64,000 nt of DNA from Shewanella psychrophila (GCF_002005305.1 NZ_CP014782.1:1550001-1614000); one strand, 5' to 3'; counted from the stretch's first letter, positions 27,884-37,460 are shown. Numbers and translations: made by a program. The notes: a model not told the origin generated them from the letters alone.

Positions 27884-27928
27884 CAAATATATAACTATAA
27901 CTTTCTAGTATAAGAAAAGGGGATCTCA

Positions 27929-29677
27929 ATGCGCTCGCTGAAACGCTTATTCGTCGCCATGTCTGTGGCCGTACCTTTACTGGGTTTATCCTCGGCATTT
28001 CATGTTGCCCCCGTACACGCCGCCGAGTCTTCAATATACAGCCACATGGCAACCGTGCAACCCGTTTGGGCTAAGCATGGCATGGTGTCGAGTCAAGAAA
28101 CATTGGCGACTAAAGCTGGTGTAGAGATTTTAAAGCAAGGCGGTAACGCCGTCGATGCAGCCGTTGCAGTTGGCTTTGCACTGGCAGTCACCTTGCCTCG
28201 TGCAGGCAACATAGGCGGCGGTGGCTTTATGTTGGTTCATCTCGCCGAGCCCAACAAGACTATCGCTATCGATTACCGCGAGATGGCGCCATCGAAAGCC
28301 CATAGAGACATGTACCTCAATGAGCATGGAGACGCCGTTGCTAAGCTGAGCCGCGAACACGGCTTGGCAGTCGGTGTGCCAGGCACAGTGATGGGCATGG
28401 AACTGGCCCTCGAGAAATATGGCACCATGACCATGAAGCAAGTGATGGCCGCATCGATAAAAATGGCGGGTGAAGGCATAACTGTCACACCAGATCTCTC
28501 TACCTCATTAATTGGCCTAAAAAGACGTATCGCCCAATGGCCAAGCTCTGCCGAGATATTTTATAAAGCAGATGGCAGTAATTATCAAGTCGGTGAAGTG
28601 CTAAAACAACCTGAGCTTGCCCATTCTTTATCCTTAATCGCCAAGCAAGGCAGCAAGGGCTTCTACCAAGGTGAAACGGCCCAAAAGCTAGTAGCTGCGG
28701 TTCAAGGGGCTGGCGGGATCATGACATTGGATGATCTAAAACACTATAAAGTTGTCGAGCGTAAGCCAGTAACTGGTGATTATCGTGGTTATAAAGTCGT
28801 GTCTATGCCACCACCATCATCAGGCGGTGTCCACATCGTCGAAATGCTCAACATATTAGAAAACTTTCCAATCGACAAGCTTGGCCATAATACCGCTGCG
28901 ACCCTACACCTGATGACCGAGGCCATGCAACGCGCTTATGCAGATCGCAGTGAATACCTCGGCGATCCAGATTTCTATAAAGTACCGGTACAGGCCTTGA
29001 CCAGTAAAGATTATGCCAAAAAGTTAGCCAGTCAAATCACAATTAACAAAGCGACGCCAAGTAGCGAAATTAAGCCAGGTAAGCTTGCACCTTATGAGAG
29101 TAACCAAACCACTCACTACTCTGTAGTCGACAAATGGGGCAACGCGGTATCAAATACCTACACCCTCAATTTCAGCTATGGATCTGGCTTAGTGGCAAAA
29201 GGCACTGGCATCTTACTCAACAATGAAATGGATGACTTTTCCGCAAAACCCGGTACTCCCAATGGTTATGGACTGGTAGGCGGTGAAGCAAACTCAGTAG
29301 AGGGCCATAAACGCCCACTCAGCTCCATGAGCCCAACCATAGTAATGAAAGATGGCAAACCGTTTATCGTCACTGGCAGCCCGGGTGGATCACGCATCAT
29401 CACCACCACGATGCAGATCATCATGAATGTCATTGACCATGATCTTAATATCGCCGAAGCGACTGCAGCGCCTCGCATACATCATCAGTGGTTACCCGAT
29501 GTACTGCGTGTCGAGCAAAGCTTAAATCGTGACACCATTGAGTTGCTCGAAGCTAAGGGACATAAAGTCAGTGTCGGCAATGCCATCGGCTCGACTCAAT
29601 CGATAATGGTCACAGAGCAAGGCGTATTTGGTTCATCAGATCCTCGCCGAGCCGGAGCACTGACCTTAGGTTATTAA
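27929..29677 (+). CDS. ggt: Gamma-glutamyltransferase (autoprocessing)
   Basis: Periplasmic Ntn-hydrolase that cleaves or transfers the gamma-glutamyl group of glutathione. The 582-residue proenzyme has a signal peptide (ending near PVHA-AE), a large-subunit region with GGNAVDAAVAVGFALAV, and the processing site in ESNQTTHYSVVDKWGNAVS, where Thr of TTHYSV becomes the catalytic N-terminus of the small subunit. Downstream are PLSSMSPTIV and GSPGGSRIITT. Length is standard. The gene is divergent from the DUF482 gene and ends at its own terminator. Confidence 0.95.
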   Translation: MRSLKRLFVAMSVAVPLLGLSSAFHVAPVHAAESSIYSHMATVQPVWAKHGMVSSQETLATKAGVEILKQGGNAVDAAVAVGFALAVTLPRAGNIGGGGFMLVHLAEPNKTIAIDYREMAPSKAHRDMYLNEHGDAVAKLSREHGLAVGVPGTVMGMELALEKYGTMTMKQVMAASIKMAGEGITVTPDLSTSLIGLKRRIAQWPSSAEIFYKADGSNYQVGEVLKQPELAHSLSLIAKQGSKGFYQGETAQKLVAAVQGAGGIMTLDDLKHYKVVERKPVTGDYRGYKVVSMPPPSSGGVHIVEMLNILENFPIDKLGHNTAATLHLMTEAMQRAYADRSEYLGDPDFYKVPVQALTSKDYAKKLASQITINKATPSSEIKPGKLAPYESNQTTHYSVVDKWGNAVSNTYTLNFSYGSGLVAKGTGILLNNEMDDFSAKPGTPNGYGLVGGEANSVEGHKRPLSSMSPTIVMKDGKPFIVTGSPGGSRIITTTMQIIMNVIDHDLNIAEATAAPRIHHQWLPDVLRVEQSLNRDTIELLEAKGHKVSVGNAIGSTQSIMVTEQGVFGSSDPRRAGALTLGY

Positions 29678-29707
29678 TTCCGGATACACCTCTTTGGATT
29701 CAATGCC

Positions 29708-29737
29708 CAAAAGGGAAGCCAGTGGCTTCCCTTTGTT
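29708..29737 (+). terminator. Intrinsic terminator of ggt
   Basis: AAAGGGAAGCC and GGCTTCCCTTT pair around AGT and are followed by GTTAAAT, about 30 bp beyond the stop. Confidence 0.85.
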
Positions 29738-30142
29738 AAATGCTTCCCCCCTTCCCCTCCCCGAAAAAGTCGTCAGAAAGAAACTAAAACGAGCCTGAAA
29801 CAAATTAACTCATTTCTAACAACTTAAGCGCTGCAGGCACTAGCCTTACCGATATTTGAATTCACCTATAATCAAGCTTGTGGTTAATAACCTATCAAAA
29901 AGTGCCAGGTAATGTATAAAAACAGGGCACTCAAAACATTTGTTACAAACAAAACATTATTTTGATAGATTTAACACCTTTAAGCATGATACTTAAAAGC
30001 TCTTAACGTCAGTTTAAGGCTTTTGACGTATAAATTGTCATGATAACTTTTTGTCTCACTTAAACTGCACGCGTTCGCTCGTAATGGGCTGGACGATAAT
30101 ATTTTCAACACAAGCAAATAAAAATAAATCGGGGATATAAAT

Positions 30143-32323
30143 ATGAAGGGATTAACCCTCAAACCACTGGTAACCGCTATGGCACTCACCTTTGCATTAG
30201 GTGCTTGTAGCTCATCTACTACAGGAAGCAGCGACACGAACGTGGCACCAAACGTCGTAGCGCAGCAGATCATCGACAACAATGCAGGTAACCCTTTCTT
30301 TAAGCCTTACGATACTTACCTAGGTATTCCTGATTTCGATAAGATTAAACCTGAACACTACCTACCTGCATTCAAGGCGGGCATTGCTCAACATCAAGCC
30401 GAAATGCAAGCCATCATAGATAACCCGGAAGCACCTAACTTCGCTAATACTATCGAAGCTATGGAGTTTTCAGGTGAGTTAACTTCAAAGGTTGCCAGTG
30501 TTTTCTATAACCTAACGGGCGCCGACACTAACGATGCACTACAGAAGATCTCAAAAGAGGTCTCACCTATGCTTTCATCTGCCAGCGATGATGTATTGCT
30601 CAATGACCAATTGTTCCAGAAAGTAAAAGCAGTTTATGACTCACGTGATAGCCTGAATCTAAATACCGCTCAGTCTAAGCTACTCGATGACACTTATAAG
30701 TCTTTCACTCGTGGCGGCGCTAACCTAAACGAAGCAGACAAGACTAAGCTTCGTGGTCTTAACGATCAGATTGGCAAGCTCAGTTTAGAATTTGGTGACA
30801 ACCTACTGGCCGAAACTAACGCATTTGAACTCGTGATCGATAGCAAGGCCGATCTTTCAGGTCTGCCGCAAGATGTGATTAACACAGCAGCAGAAACTGC
30901 AGCAAAGCGTGGTCATGAAGGTAAGTGGGTGTTCACCACTTCACGTCCCTCTATCACGCCATTTTTGACCTATGCCGACAGTCGCGAACTACGCGAAAAA
31001 ATCTACAACGGCTATATCATGCGTGGTAATAACGACAACGCTAATGATAACAAGCAGATTTTGGCTAAGATGTCGGCGCTACGTGCAGAGCGCGCCCAGC
31101 TGATGGGTTACAAGACCCACGCTCACTTCGTACTGGAAGAGCGCACCGCTAAGACACCTGAAAATGTCTATGAGTTACTCAACAAGGTTTGGCCTGCAGC
31201 CCTCGCTCAGGCAGAGGCCGAAGTGGATGTGATGCAAGAGCTTATCGATTCTGAAGGCGGCGACTTCAAACTTGCTGGCTGGGATTGGTGGTACTACTCA
31301 GACAAGATCCGCGTGGCTAAGTACAGCTTTAATGAGCAACAGACTCGCCCATACTTTTCACTTGAAAATACCCTTAAAGGTGTATTCTATACGGCAAATC
31401 GTTTATTTGGCATCACAGTCAAGGAACGTACCGACCTGCCTAAGTACAACGATGAAGTGCGTACCTGGGAAGTCTATGACAAAGACGGCTCTCTGATGGC
31501 CATCTTCATGGGTGACTACTACGTACGCGACAGCAAGCGTGGTGGTGCATGGATGAACTCATACCGTCAGCAGTACAATATGAATGGCGTCGACTCTAAG
31601 CCTATTATCGTTAACGTACTTAACTACCCTCGCCCAGCAGCAGGTGAGCCTTCACTACTGACCTTTGATGAAGCCAGCACTCTGTTCCATGAGTTTGGTC
31701 ACGCCCTTCATGGCATGTTGTCAGATGTTCAGTATCGCTCTCAAGCTGGGACTTCAGTACCACGTGATTACGTCGAGTTCCCATCACAGGTGATGGAAAA
31801 CTGGATGACTCAACCAGAAGTATTGGCTCAGTTCGCTAAGCACTACAAGACAGGTGAAGTGATCCCTCAGGCGCTGGTAAAGAAAATTCAGGCTGCAAGC
31901 AAGTTCAACCAAGGCTTTGCCACCGTTGAATACATGGCGGCGACTAAGCTAGATCTTGATTGGCACACAGTAACCGACTTTACCCCGAAAGATGCGGCTA
32001 AGTTTGAAGCTGAGTCACTTAACAAGATGGGGCTTATCAATGAGATAGCACCTCGTTACCGCAGTACTTACTTCTCCCACATTTTCTCTGGTGGATACTC
32101 AGCAGGTTACTACAGCTACCTTTGGTCTGATATCTTAGGCGCCGATGCTTTCGAAGCCTTCAAAGAAAACGGTATTTTCGACCAAACTACAGCAGAAGCC
32201 TTCAGAAACAACATCTTGTCTCAGGGGGGCAGTGAAGATCCTATGCTACTTTACAAGCAGTTCCGTGGCAAAGAAGCGGGTATCGACCCACTACTTCGCA
32301 GTCGTGGTTTGCTTGCAAAATAA
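30143..32323 (+). CDS. dcp: M3-family metallopeptidase, Dcp-like lipoprotein
   Basis: Zinc peptidase releasing dipeptides from, or cleaving, oligopeptides. The 726-residue product has a lipoprotein signal peptide (lipobox LGACSS), unlike the cytoplasmic or soluble Dcp of E. coli, so it should be anchored in the cell envelope. The catalytic site is FHEFGHALHGMLSDVQY (HExxH) with the third ligand glutamate shortly after, and PRDYVEFPSQVMENWMTQPE follows as in the family. Its terminator has been split by a 185-bp transposable element. Confidence 0.92.
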   Translation: MKGLTLKPLVTAMALTFALGACSSSTTGSSDTNVAPNVVAQQIIDNNAGNPFFKPYDTYLGIPDFDKIKPEHYLPAFKAGIAQHQAEMQAIIDNPEAPNFANTIEAMEFSGELTSKVASVFYNLTGADTNDALQKISKEVSPMLSSASDDVLLNDQLFQKVKAVYDSRDSLNLNTAQSKLLDDTYKSFTRGGANLNEADKTKLRGLNDQIGKLSLEFGDNLLAETNAFELVIDSKADLSGLPQDVINTAAETAAKRGHEGKWVFTTSRPSITPFLTYADSRELREKIYNGYIMRGNNDNANDNKQILAKMSALRAERAQLMGYKTHAHFVLEERTAKTPENVYELLNKVWPAALAQAEAEVDVMQELIDSEGGDFKLAGWDWWYYSDKIRVAKYSFNEQQTRPYFSLENTLKGVFYTANRLFGITVKERTDLPKYNDEVRTWEVYDKDGSLMAIFMGDYYVRDSKRGGAWMNSYRQQYNMNGVDSKPIIVNVLNYPRPAAGEPSLLTFDEASTLFHEFGHALHGMLSDVQYRSQAGTSVPRDYVEFPSQVMENWMTQPEVLAQFAKHYKTGEVIPQALVKKIQAASKFNQGFATVEYMAATKLDLDWHTVTDFTPKDAAKFEAESLNKMGLINEIAPRYRSTYFSHIFSGGYSAGYYSYLWSDILGADAFEAFKENGIFDQTTAEAFRNNILSQGGSEDPMLLYKQFRGKEAGIDPLLRSRGLLAK

Positions 32324-32370
32324 CTGCGCCCACAAACATAAAGTTTGTCCATGCTTAGATTAAAATAAAT

Positions 32371-32595
32371 AAGAGCCCTTTTTAGGGTAATGCCGATCAC
32401 TTAGTCACTATTTTGCATACATAATCACTTTTTATTCACTTTCTGAATTAACGGAATTTGTGTAGCAATCATTGACTAACAGCAGAACGAGTAAGGGCTA
32501 CAGCCAGATTTAGATTAAATCCCCTGTAGCCCTTATTTTATCAATATTTTTTCTTAACTTACCGGCATTACCCTTTTTAGGGCTCTTATTATTTA
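32371..32595 (+). terminator. Intrinsic terminator of the M3 peptidase gene, split by an insertion
   Basis: The left part reads AAGAGCCCTTTTTAGG and the right part CCTTTTTAGGGCTCTTATT. With the inserted element and one 10-bp copy removed they rebuild AAGAGCCC-TTTTTA-GGGCTCTT followed by ATTATTT, a normal terminator. Confidence 0.7.
32387..32571. mobile_element. 185-bp MITE-like derivative of the IS4-family element
   Basis: The ends read GTAATGCCGATCA... and ...TAACTTACCGGCATTAC. They match the right and left ends of the complete IS4-family element at 57790-59203 in inverted orientation. The element is flanked by the 10-bp direct repeat CCTTTTTAGG (32377-32386 and 32572-32581). It has no coding capacity. 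It carries a perfect 12-bp stem (TAAGGGCTACAG / CTGTAGCCCTTA, 32492-32535) followed by TTTTATC. Confidence 0.8.
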
Positions 32596-32789
32596 CTCGC
32601 CCTTTTAAATCCCTCTTCTTATTTTTATGCAGACTTAGTTCAATGCATACGTATTCAACTCTTCCCTCAATGACCCAGTATTATTTTTGAGCAATGATGA
32701 ATCAGTTCTTGAGGTGTAATACCAATCAAGAAAATGGAATTTAAAATGAACATTGGAAAAAAGAATATTGTAGGTGCGATATAGTAATC

Positions 32790-33200
32790 GACGGTTTCCT
32801 TCAGATTTTAGAGAAAACGTACTTCAAATAGTCAAAGAAAAGTATGCTGACCTCAAGCCCACCCTCACTTGTGAAAAACTCGCTGAGCTCCACGCATTCG
32901 CCTTTCGTGTGAAACGCTTCGACAATGGATGATTGCAGCTCGCCAGTGGACAGTCCGTAAACGTCAAAAGATACAGGTTTACCAACCCCGATATCATCAT
33001 GATTATGTTGGTAAGCTGATCCAGATAGATGGCTCTCACCATGACTGGTTCGAAGGACGCTCAGAGAAATGCTGCCTATTGATATTTATCGATGATGCAA
33101 CAAGCCAGCTTATATCTCTTTATTCCTGCGAGCCAGAGAATACCTTTGACGATATGAAGGCAACCCGCAAGTACGTTGAAAACCCTGGTGAAGTGGTTAA
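32790..33200 (+). pseudogene. ISNCY (IS1202-type) transposase remnant
   Basis: Broken reading frames give a recognisable order: FRENVLQIVKEKYADLKPTL, a helix-turn-helix piece, then GKLIQIDGSHHDWFEGR and LLIFIDDATSQLISLY, the N-terminal part and first catalytic Asp region of ISNCY transposases. There are internal stops or frameshifts, and the 3' half is lost at the junction with intron-like sequence near 33,200. Confidence 0.75.
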
Positions 33201-33622
33201 CCATAAGCGATGAGGAGCAGCGCTAGCGGCTGTCAAGTCAGGATGAAAGAGCCTGCGAACCTCATAGGAATAGGAGAGTGGCAAGCCGTAAGACGTCTAG
33301 GCGAACAATGAGTCCTATTTATCTCTCTGAGGTAGAGTTTAAACCGAGTTCTTCCAGAGACTAAATCAGTCCCAAATACCTTAAAACTGGTACTGGAGAT
33401 CCGAGTGTAATAAATAAAGAGGCTCTGGATAAAGAGTTTAAAACGACATAGTCAGCGACACCGCATGGCATGGGAGCGCTTCAAGTACTACATCGAATAT
33501 TGGTTACCGAAGCAGAGCAGCGCTTTTACGCCAAACACCCGTGGTAGGAGCCGGATGCGTTAGTAGCGCACGTCCGGATCTGCGCGGGTAGTCGTCACCA
33601 ATGAATTCCTACCGCGACCAAA
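33200..33622 (+). ncRNA. Group II intron remnant without reverse transcriptase
   Basis: A 33-nt domain V is recognisable at 33548-33580: GAGCCGGATGCG, a TTAG-type loop region and CGCACGTCCGGATC, with the AGC catalytic triad in GAGC. A domain VI-like arm follows and ends near CCTACCGCGAC (about 33617). Sequence from about 33210 has the purine-rich style of intron domains I-IV, but no maturase/reverse transcriptase is encoded. The 5' boundary is uncertain; it may be truncated or a deletion derivative that could move only with help in trans. Confidence 0.6.
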
Positions 33623-33642
33623 GGATAAGTAACTTTGGTCGC
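33614..33642. other. 10-bp perfect inverted repeat at the intron 3' end
   Basis: GCGACCAAAG and CTTTGGTCGC pair around a 9-nt loop. The left arm overlaps the presumed intron 3' end. It may be the terminator-like hairpin next to which some group II introns insert. Confidence 0.4.
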
Positions 33643-33731
33643 TTGACGGTGATCTTCAATTAATTCGAACTGATTGGTAAGGGCAAGGAGGCTCATGATA
33701 GTGTCTCAACAAAAGGGAGGACCCTGTAGCA

Positions 33732-35018
33732 GATTCTGTGTAACTACCTAAATTATATATAGTCTGCTATTCGATCTTCAAATTCAATAATAAAACGATT
33801 GAGTGCTGGTTTCCAGTTTCTTATCGGCATGGTCCACTTCTTCGAAGCTTGCATAATCGCCAAGTAAACGACTTTCTTCGCTGAGTCATCATTTGGGAAG
33901 AGCTTACGATTCTTGATTGCTTTCCTAATCACACTGTTTAATGACTCGATAGCATTAGTTGTATAGATGGCTTTCCGGATGTCTTGAGGGTAATTAAATA
34001 GCGTATTAAGATTAGTCCAGTGCCTGTGCCAGGATGCTGAGATACTAGGATATTTAGCGTCCCATTGCTCGCCAAAACGTTCCAAATTAAGCAACGCTTC
34101 CTCTTCGGTCACTGACTGGTAAATCCTCTTTAAATCAGCTGTCACCGCCTTGTAATCTTTGTACGGCACAAACTTCATCGAGTTTCGAACCATATGGACG
34201 ATGCAGAGCTGGATTTGAGTGTTTGGGAACACGGTATTTATGGCATCAGGAAAACCTTTTAGACCGTCAATGCAGGCGATGAGGATATCTTTGAGTCCAC
34301 GATTTTGAAGCTCTGTCAGTACATTTAACCAAAACTTAGCGCCCTCGTTCTCTGCTATCCACATGCCAAGTAACTCTTTATGGCCTTCGAGGTTAACGCC
34401 AAGCGCGAGGAAAATAGCTTTGTTGATGACCTTACTGTTCTCCCTGATTTTAACCACAATACAGTCAAGGTAAACGATAGGATACACGGGTTCTAGCGGA
34501 CGAGATTGCCATTCGACGACACGCTCAAGGACTGAGTTAGTGACGCGAGAAATTAGCGTTGGTGATATCTCTGCGCCATACATCTCATCAAAGGTATCGA
34601 CAATATCTCGTGTCGTCATTCCTTTCGCATAAAGATGTAAAATTTTGTCATCCATCGAGGTGAAGCGGCTTTGGTTCTTTTTAACAATCTCAGGCTCAAA
34701 GCTACCATTTCGGTCACGGGGAGTGTCTAACTCGAAGCATCCATCTTCGGTCTTTATTTGTTTGTGGGAGTAGCCATTGCGGTTATTACCAGCCGCGACC
34801 TTCTCGTTTTTTTGATAGCCTAAGTGATAATCGAGTTCAGCATTTAATGCGGCCTCAACAGTGACTTTGGTTAACATAGCCCTGAAGTCATTTAAATCGG
34901 CTTCGGTTTTAATGCCTTTAGCGGCTTGTTTAGCGAATGCTTCTAGTTCTTTTTTATTCATACTCTACCTTCCATTGACCCACATAGGGTACTGATTGAA
35001 AGGTAGTTACACAAAATT
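33732..35018 (-). mobile_element. IS256-family insertion sequence, apparently complete
   Basis: Terminal inverted repeats centred on TGTGTAACTACCT (33738 side) and AGGTAGTTACACA (35000 side) flank one intact transposase gene. No 8-9 bp target duplication is obvious, so flanks may have been rearranged. Confidence 0.8.
33753..34961 (-). CDS. IS256-family transposase
   Basis: A 402-residue mutator-type DDE transposase. Typical features are EAALNAELDYHLGYQKNE at the N-terminus, NRNGYSHKQIKTEDG, catalytic Asp in YPIVYLDCIVVKI, second Asp in ILIACIDGLKGFPDAI, CIVHMVRNSMKFV, and the glutamate in YTTNAIESLNSVIRK. The length is normal and the frame is uninterrupted, so it could be active. Confidence 0.93.
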   Translation of the reverse strand: MNKKELEAFAKQAAKGIKTEADLNDFRAMLTKVTVEAALNAELDYHLGYQKNEKVAAGNNRNGYSHKQIKTEDGCFELDTPRDRNGSFEPEIVKKNQSRFTSMDDKILHLYAKGMTTRDIVDTFDEMYGAEISPTLISRVTNSVLERVVEWQSRPLEPVYPIVYLDCIVVKIRENSKVINKAIFLALGVNLEGHKELLGMWIAENEGAKFWLNVLTELQNRGLKDILIACIDGLKGFPDAINTVFPNTQIQLCIVHMVRNSMKFVPYKDYKAVTADLKRIYQSVTEEEALLNLERFGEQWDAKYPSISASWHRHWTNLNTLFNYPQDIRKAIYTTNAIESLNSVIRKAIKNRKLFPNDDSAKKVVYLAIMQASKKWTMPIRNWKPALNRFIIEFEDRIADYI

Positions 35019-35168
35019 ATTTACAGGCTCAAAGGGAGTGCAATATCACAACATCATCAAATTGAAAAGCTTTTCCTCTCTTAATTGACTGAAATTTGTT
35101 CGCGATTTCGCCCTGATAAAGTAAGCTATTGACGAACCAACTAGCTTTCACTGTAACACGGACTTATG

Positions 35169-35603
35169 TTAGCTTACCTGTACAAATTTATTGCTATTAG
35201 TGAATGTTCCGGTTCCTGTGTATGTAGTAATAGGATCATCTAATGAAGCCGGCTCAGGAGTTTTTGCCGCAGTATCTACTTCTAATATTGCGTGAAACTT
35301 ACTCCCTACAATAATCACTTGTGCATCACTAAGCACATAACTTGCCTTTTGGTCATCATCCAGACTCTTAATGGTTAAGGTAGCCGTACCTGGAACACTA
35401 TGGGTTTTGGTACTATAAGAAACCCCCGGTAATGACACATTTTCTTCATCTCCAAGAATGCACATGTTCTTTTCTCCTATATGAGCGTGCCCAGTCCCAG
35501 TTATGGTAGTAATTAAAGGTGGTACAGCTGTCGCTACTCCAGCTTCTCCAAAAGCAGTATCGAATGTAACTACGTCACTATTGGTAACTATATATTTACT
35601 CAT
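35169..35603 (-). CDS. Unknown beta-rich 144-residue protein, possibly spike/PAAR-like
   Basis: I cannot name the family firmly. The protein (MSKYIVTNSDVVTFDTAFG...) is rich in Thr, Val and Gly, lacks a signal peptide or membrane segment, and has a CILGDEENVSLPGVSY centre, a PGTATLTIKSL turn and a closing TGTGTFTNSNKF. Pieces TITGTGHAHIG and TYTGTGTFTNS near its two ends suggest an internal pseudo-repeat. Similar short proteins, as I recall, can occur near injection-system or toxin genes. It sits just upstream of the IS256 copy and on the same strand as the candidate effectors. Confidence 0.5.
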   Translation of the reverse strand: MSKYIVTNSDVVTFDTAFGEAGVATAVPPLITTITGTGHAHIGEKNMCILGDEENVSLPGVSYSTKTHSVPGTATLTIKSLDDDQKASYVLSDAQVIIVGSKFHAILEVDTAAKTPEPASLDDPITTYTGTGTFTNSNKFVQVS

Positions 35604-35885
35604 ATTTCATCTCACTTTTTATAATGTAGAATTAAAAAATACCCCACCAAAGTGGGCAGAGCCTCAACTAGCTTGTTCGGTTGATGGCATTAATAATTAT
35701 TCTCGTTTTAGTACTTGTCTTCTTCGTATAGCTTTCTCCTTACAGAGTAAATTCTTCTCGTAATAAACAAGACTAAGAGTTTTATTGTTGTAGCGAATAA
35801 GCCTAAGGGGCTCTTTAGGATTTGATTGGGAGATCTCACCACCGATACAAAGGAGTCAAATTAGAGAACAAGATCCCTTAATGAC

Positions 35886-35945
35886 GTTCAAATAACGGGT
35901 AATAAGCAAGCAGTCGCTCGGGTCATTTGCACCAAGAAAAAAGGC
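35886..35945 (+). pseudogene. Fragment of IS4-family transposase
   Basis: A stretch of about 60 bp (GACGTTCAAATAACGGG...) is nearly identical to 44156-44215 inside the intact IS4-type transposase gene. It is a small relic of another copy. Confidence 0.75.
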
Positions 35946-36433
35946 AGGACATCCAAAATTAGAATGGCTTAGGCTTAGGCTACGCTTAAAAAGACGTTTT
36001 GCCGTTCGGTATAAATCAAACTTTCATTCGCTAATAATTTTAGCGGGCCTAGCTAACCAATCATAAGATGCACTGCGACTCACTTGCAGAGCATTTTTAT
36101 CGGGAATCGAGGGTAATGCTCTCGAATAAACCGAAACTTTACTTCATTTTTCTCGCGAAGAAGGCACCCTGGCCTTTTTTTAAATGTCTTTCTTCACCGG
36201 CAATTGCTCAACCTCTTTTAGAAGCGCTAAAAACTCTGCTTTTTCATCTGGCTAACGGTTGAGGTCTCTAACTCTTCAGCCTTCTGTTTCCAGATATAAA
36301 GCAGGTTTGACGGTACTCCTAGCACATCTGCAGCTTGTGGGATTGTGTAGCCCTGCTCAGTGATTAAGCCGATGGTCTCTTCTTTGAATTCTTTGGTATA
36401 AGTTCGATACTGACGTTTTATATTCATGTTCAC
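35945..36433 (-). pseudogene. IS3-family transposase remnant (orfA and start of orfB)
   Basis: The first part (36433 leftwards) encodes YTKEFKEETIGLITEQGYTI...VLGVPSNLLYIWKQKAEEL, a helix-turn-helix of IS3 OrfA. In a shifted frame it goes on as KAEFLALLKEVEQL...KKDI and then a degenerate orfB start containing KMLCK and YDWLARPA-like codons. Frameshifts and stops break it, and the catalytic core is missing. Confidence 0.75.
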
Positions 36434-36588
36434 CTCGATTGATTATCGTATTATCCAAAATCAAGGTGTCCGGAGCCATTAGACCAGATTAATTTTAAGG
36501 GGTGAAAACAATCCTGACACAGGGGGCCCCAGATATTATATGATTAGTTAATAACCTATTCTAGAGGATTTATAAACTTTAAAAATCA

Positions 36589-37443
36589 CTAATTTGATAT
36601 AACTTGGAAAAATGGCTCCTCATAAAGTAGGTGTGAAGCACCTCCTTCGCGATCACTTCTATTTTCATTCCGGTAAGAGATAAAGTTCCAATTCGCAGCA
36701 GAGACATCTGATTGAGGCTTCTCACCAGGTAAAGTACTACTTTGGCTTAATGTAAGCTCAATTTCTTCCAGAAAGTCTTTCACTTTTTTTAACTCTGCCG
36801 GGACGTAACCTGACTCTTTATCAGCTTTAACGTAGAGGGTTAACTGTGCTCCAACCGCGACACGAGAATCTGGTGGGCAACGATTCAAGTCGGTCACTTT
36901 CCATTTATCTATCGGACTATCTTCAGACAGTAGAATAGGTAGAATACTATCAAAACCAGCACTAAGCTGAGTTCTATCTATACTGATATGGATTTTATCT
37001 CCCAAATACTTCCGTGATTCATTTTCTTTATTTGCATGAATAAATACATCGCCAAATGGAACATTAGATAGTTTATAACCGGAACACTGATTCTCATAAT
37101 CTCCTTGAGATAGCGTTTGATAACTACCATGAAAATCTGCATTTTTGAAACTTGATTTAGGCTGTGTATCCATCTCTTTTAATAAATTTGCCACATCTTC
37201 ATTTTTGATCTCTTTAGAAACTTTGGGAGTAGGTAGTGGAATATGCTGTGGAACAATAAGAGGTGGTAAGTTTAGCTTTAATCTAGGCATCTTTAGTCGA
37301 TTTTCCCGATTTTTGTTGGATAACGTCCGATTAGTCTCCGGGAGTGTACTTGTACGGCGATCAGGGCTTGCTGCTACCTCATGACTCTTCAATCCAAGGT
37401 TAGATTGAACCGGTGTTTCAGACTCTTTTTTAAATATTGGCAT
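36589..37443 (-). CDS. SpvC/OspF/HopAI1-family phosphothreonine lyase effector
   Basis: Predicted enzyme that irreversibly removes phosphate from the pThr of host MAP kinases by beta-elimination, blocking immune signalling; family members are delivered into eukaryotic cells by type III secretion. The 284-residue product aligns over its length with SpvC (241 residues), plus a polar N-terminal extension of about 45. Expected active-site residues are present: Lys150 and His152 (GDKIHIS), Lys180/Lys182 (PIDKWKVTD), Arg194 (SRVAVGAQ), Tyr204, Arg258 (YRNE) and Arg265. Residues 49-60 (RLKMPRLKLNLP) look like the kinase-docking D-motif. AAGGA is 6 nt before ATG. Flanked by an IS3 relic and an integrase fragment, so acquired horizontally. 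No secretion genes are in the window. Confidence 0.9.
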   Translation of the reverse strand: MPIFKKESETPVQSNLGLKSHEVAASPDRRTSTLPETNRTLSNKNRENRLKMPRLKLNLPPLIVPQHIPLPTPKVSKEIKNEDVANLLKEMDTQPKSSFKNADFHGSYQTLSQGDYENQCSGYKLSNVPFGDVFIHANKENESRKYLGDKIHISIDRTQLSAGFDSILPILLSEDSPIDKWKVTDLNRCPPDSRVAVGAQLTLYVKADKESGYVPAELKKVKDFLEEIELTLSQSSTLPGEKPQSDVSAANWNFISYRNENRSDREGGASHLLYEEPFFQVISN

Positions 37444-37460
37444 AAAATGTCCTTACATAA

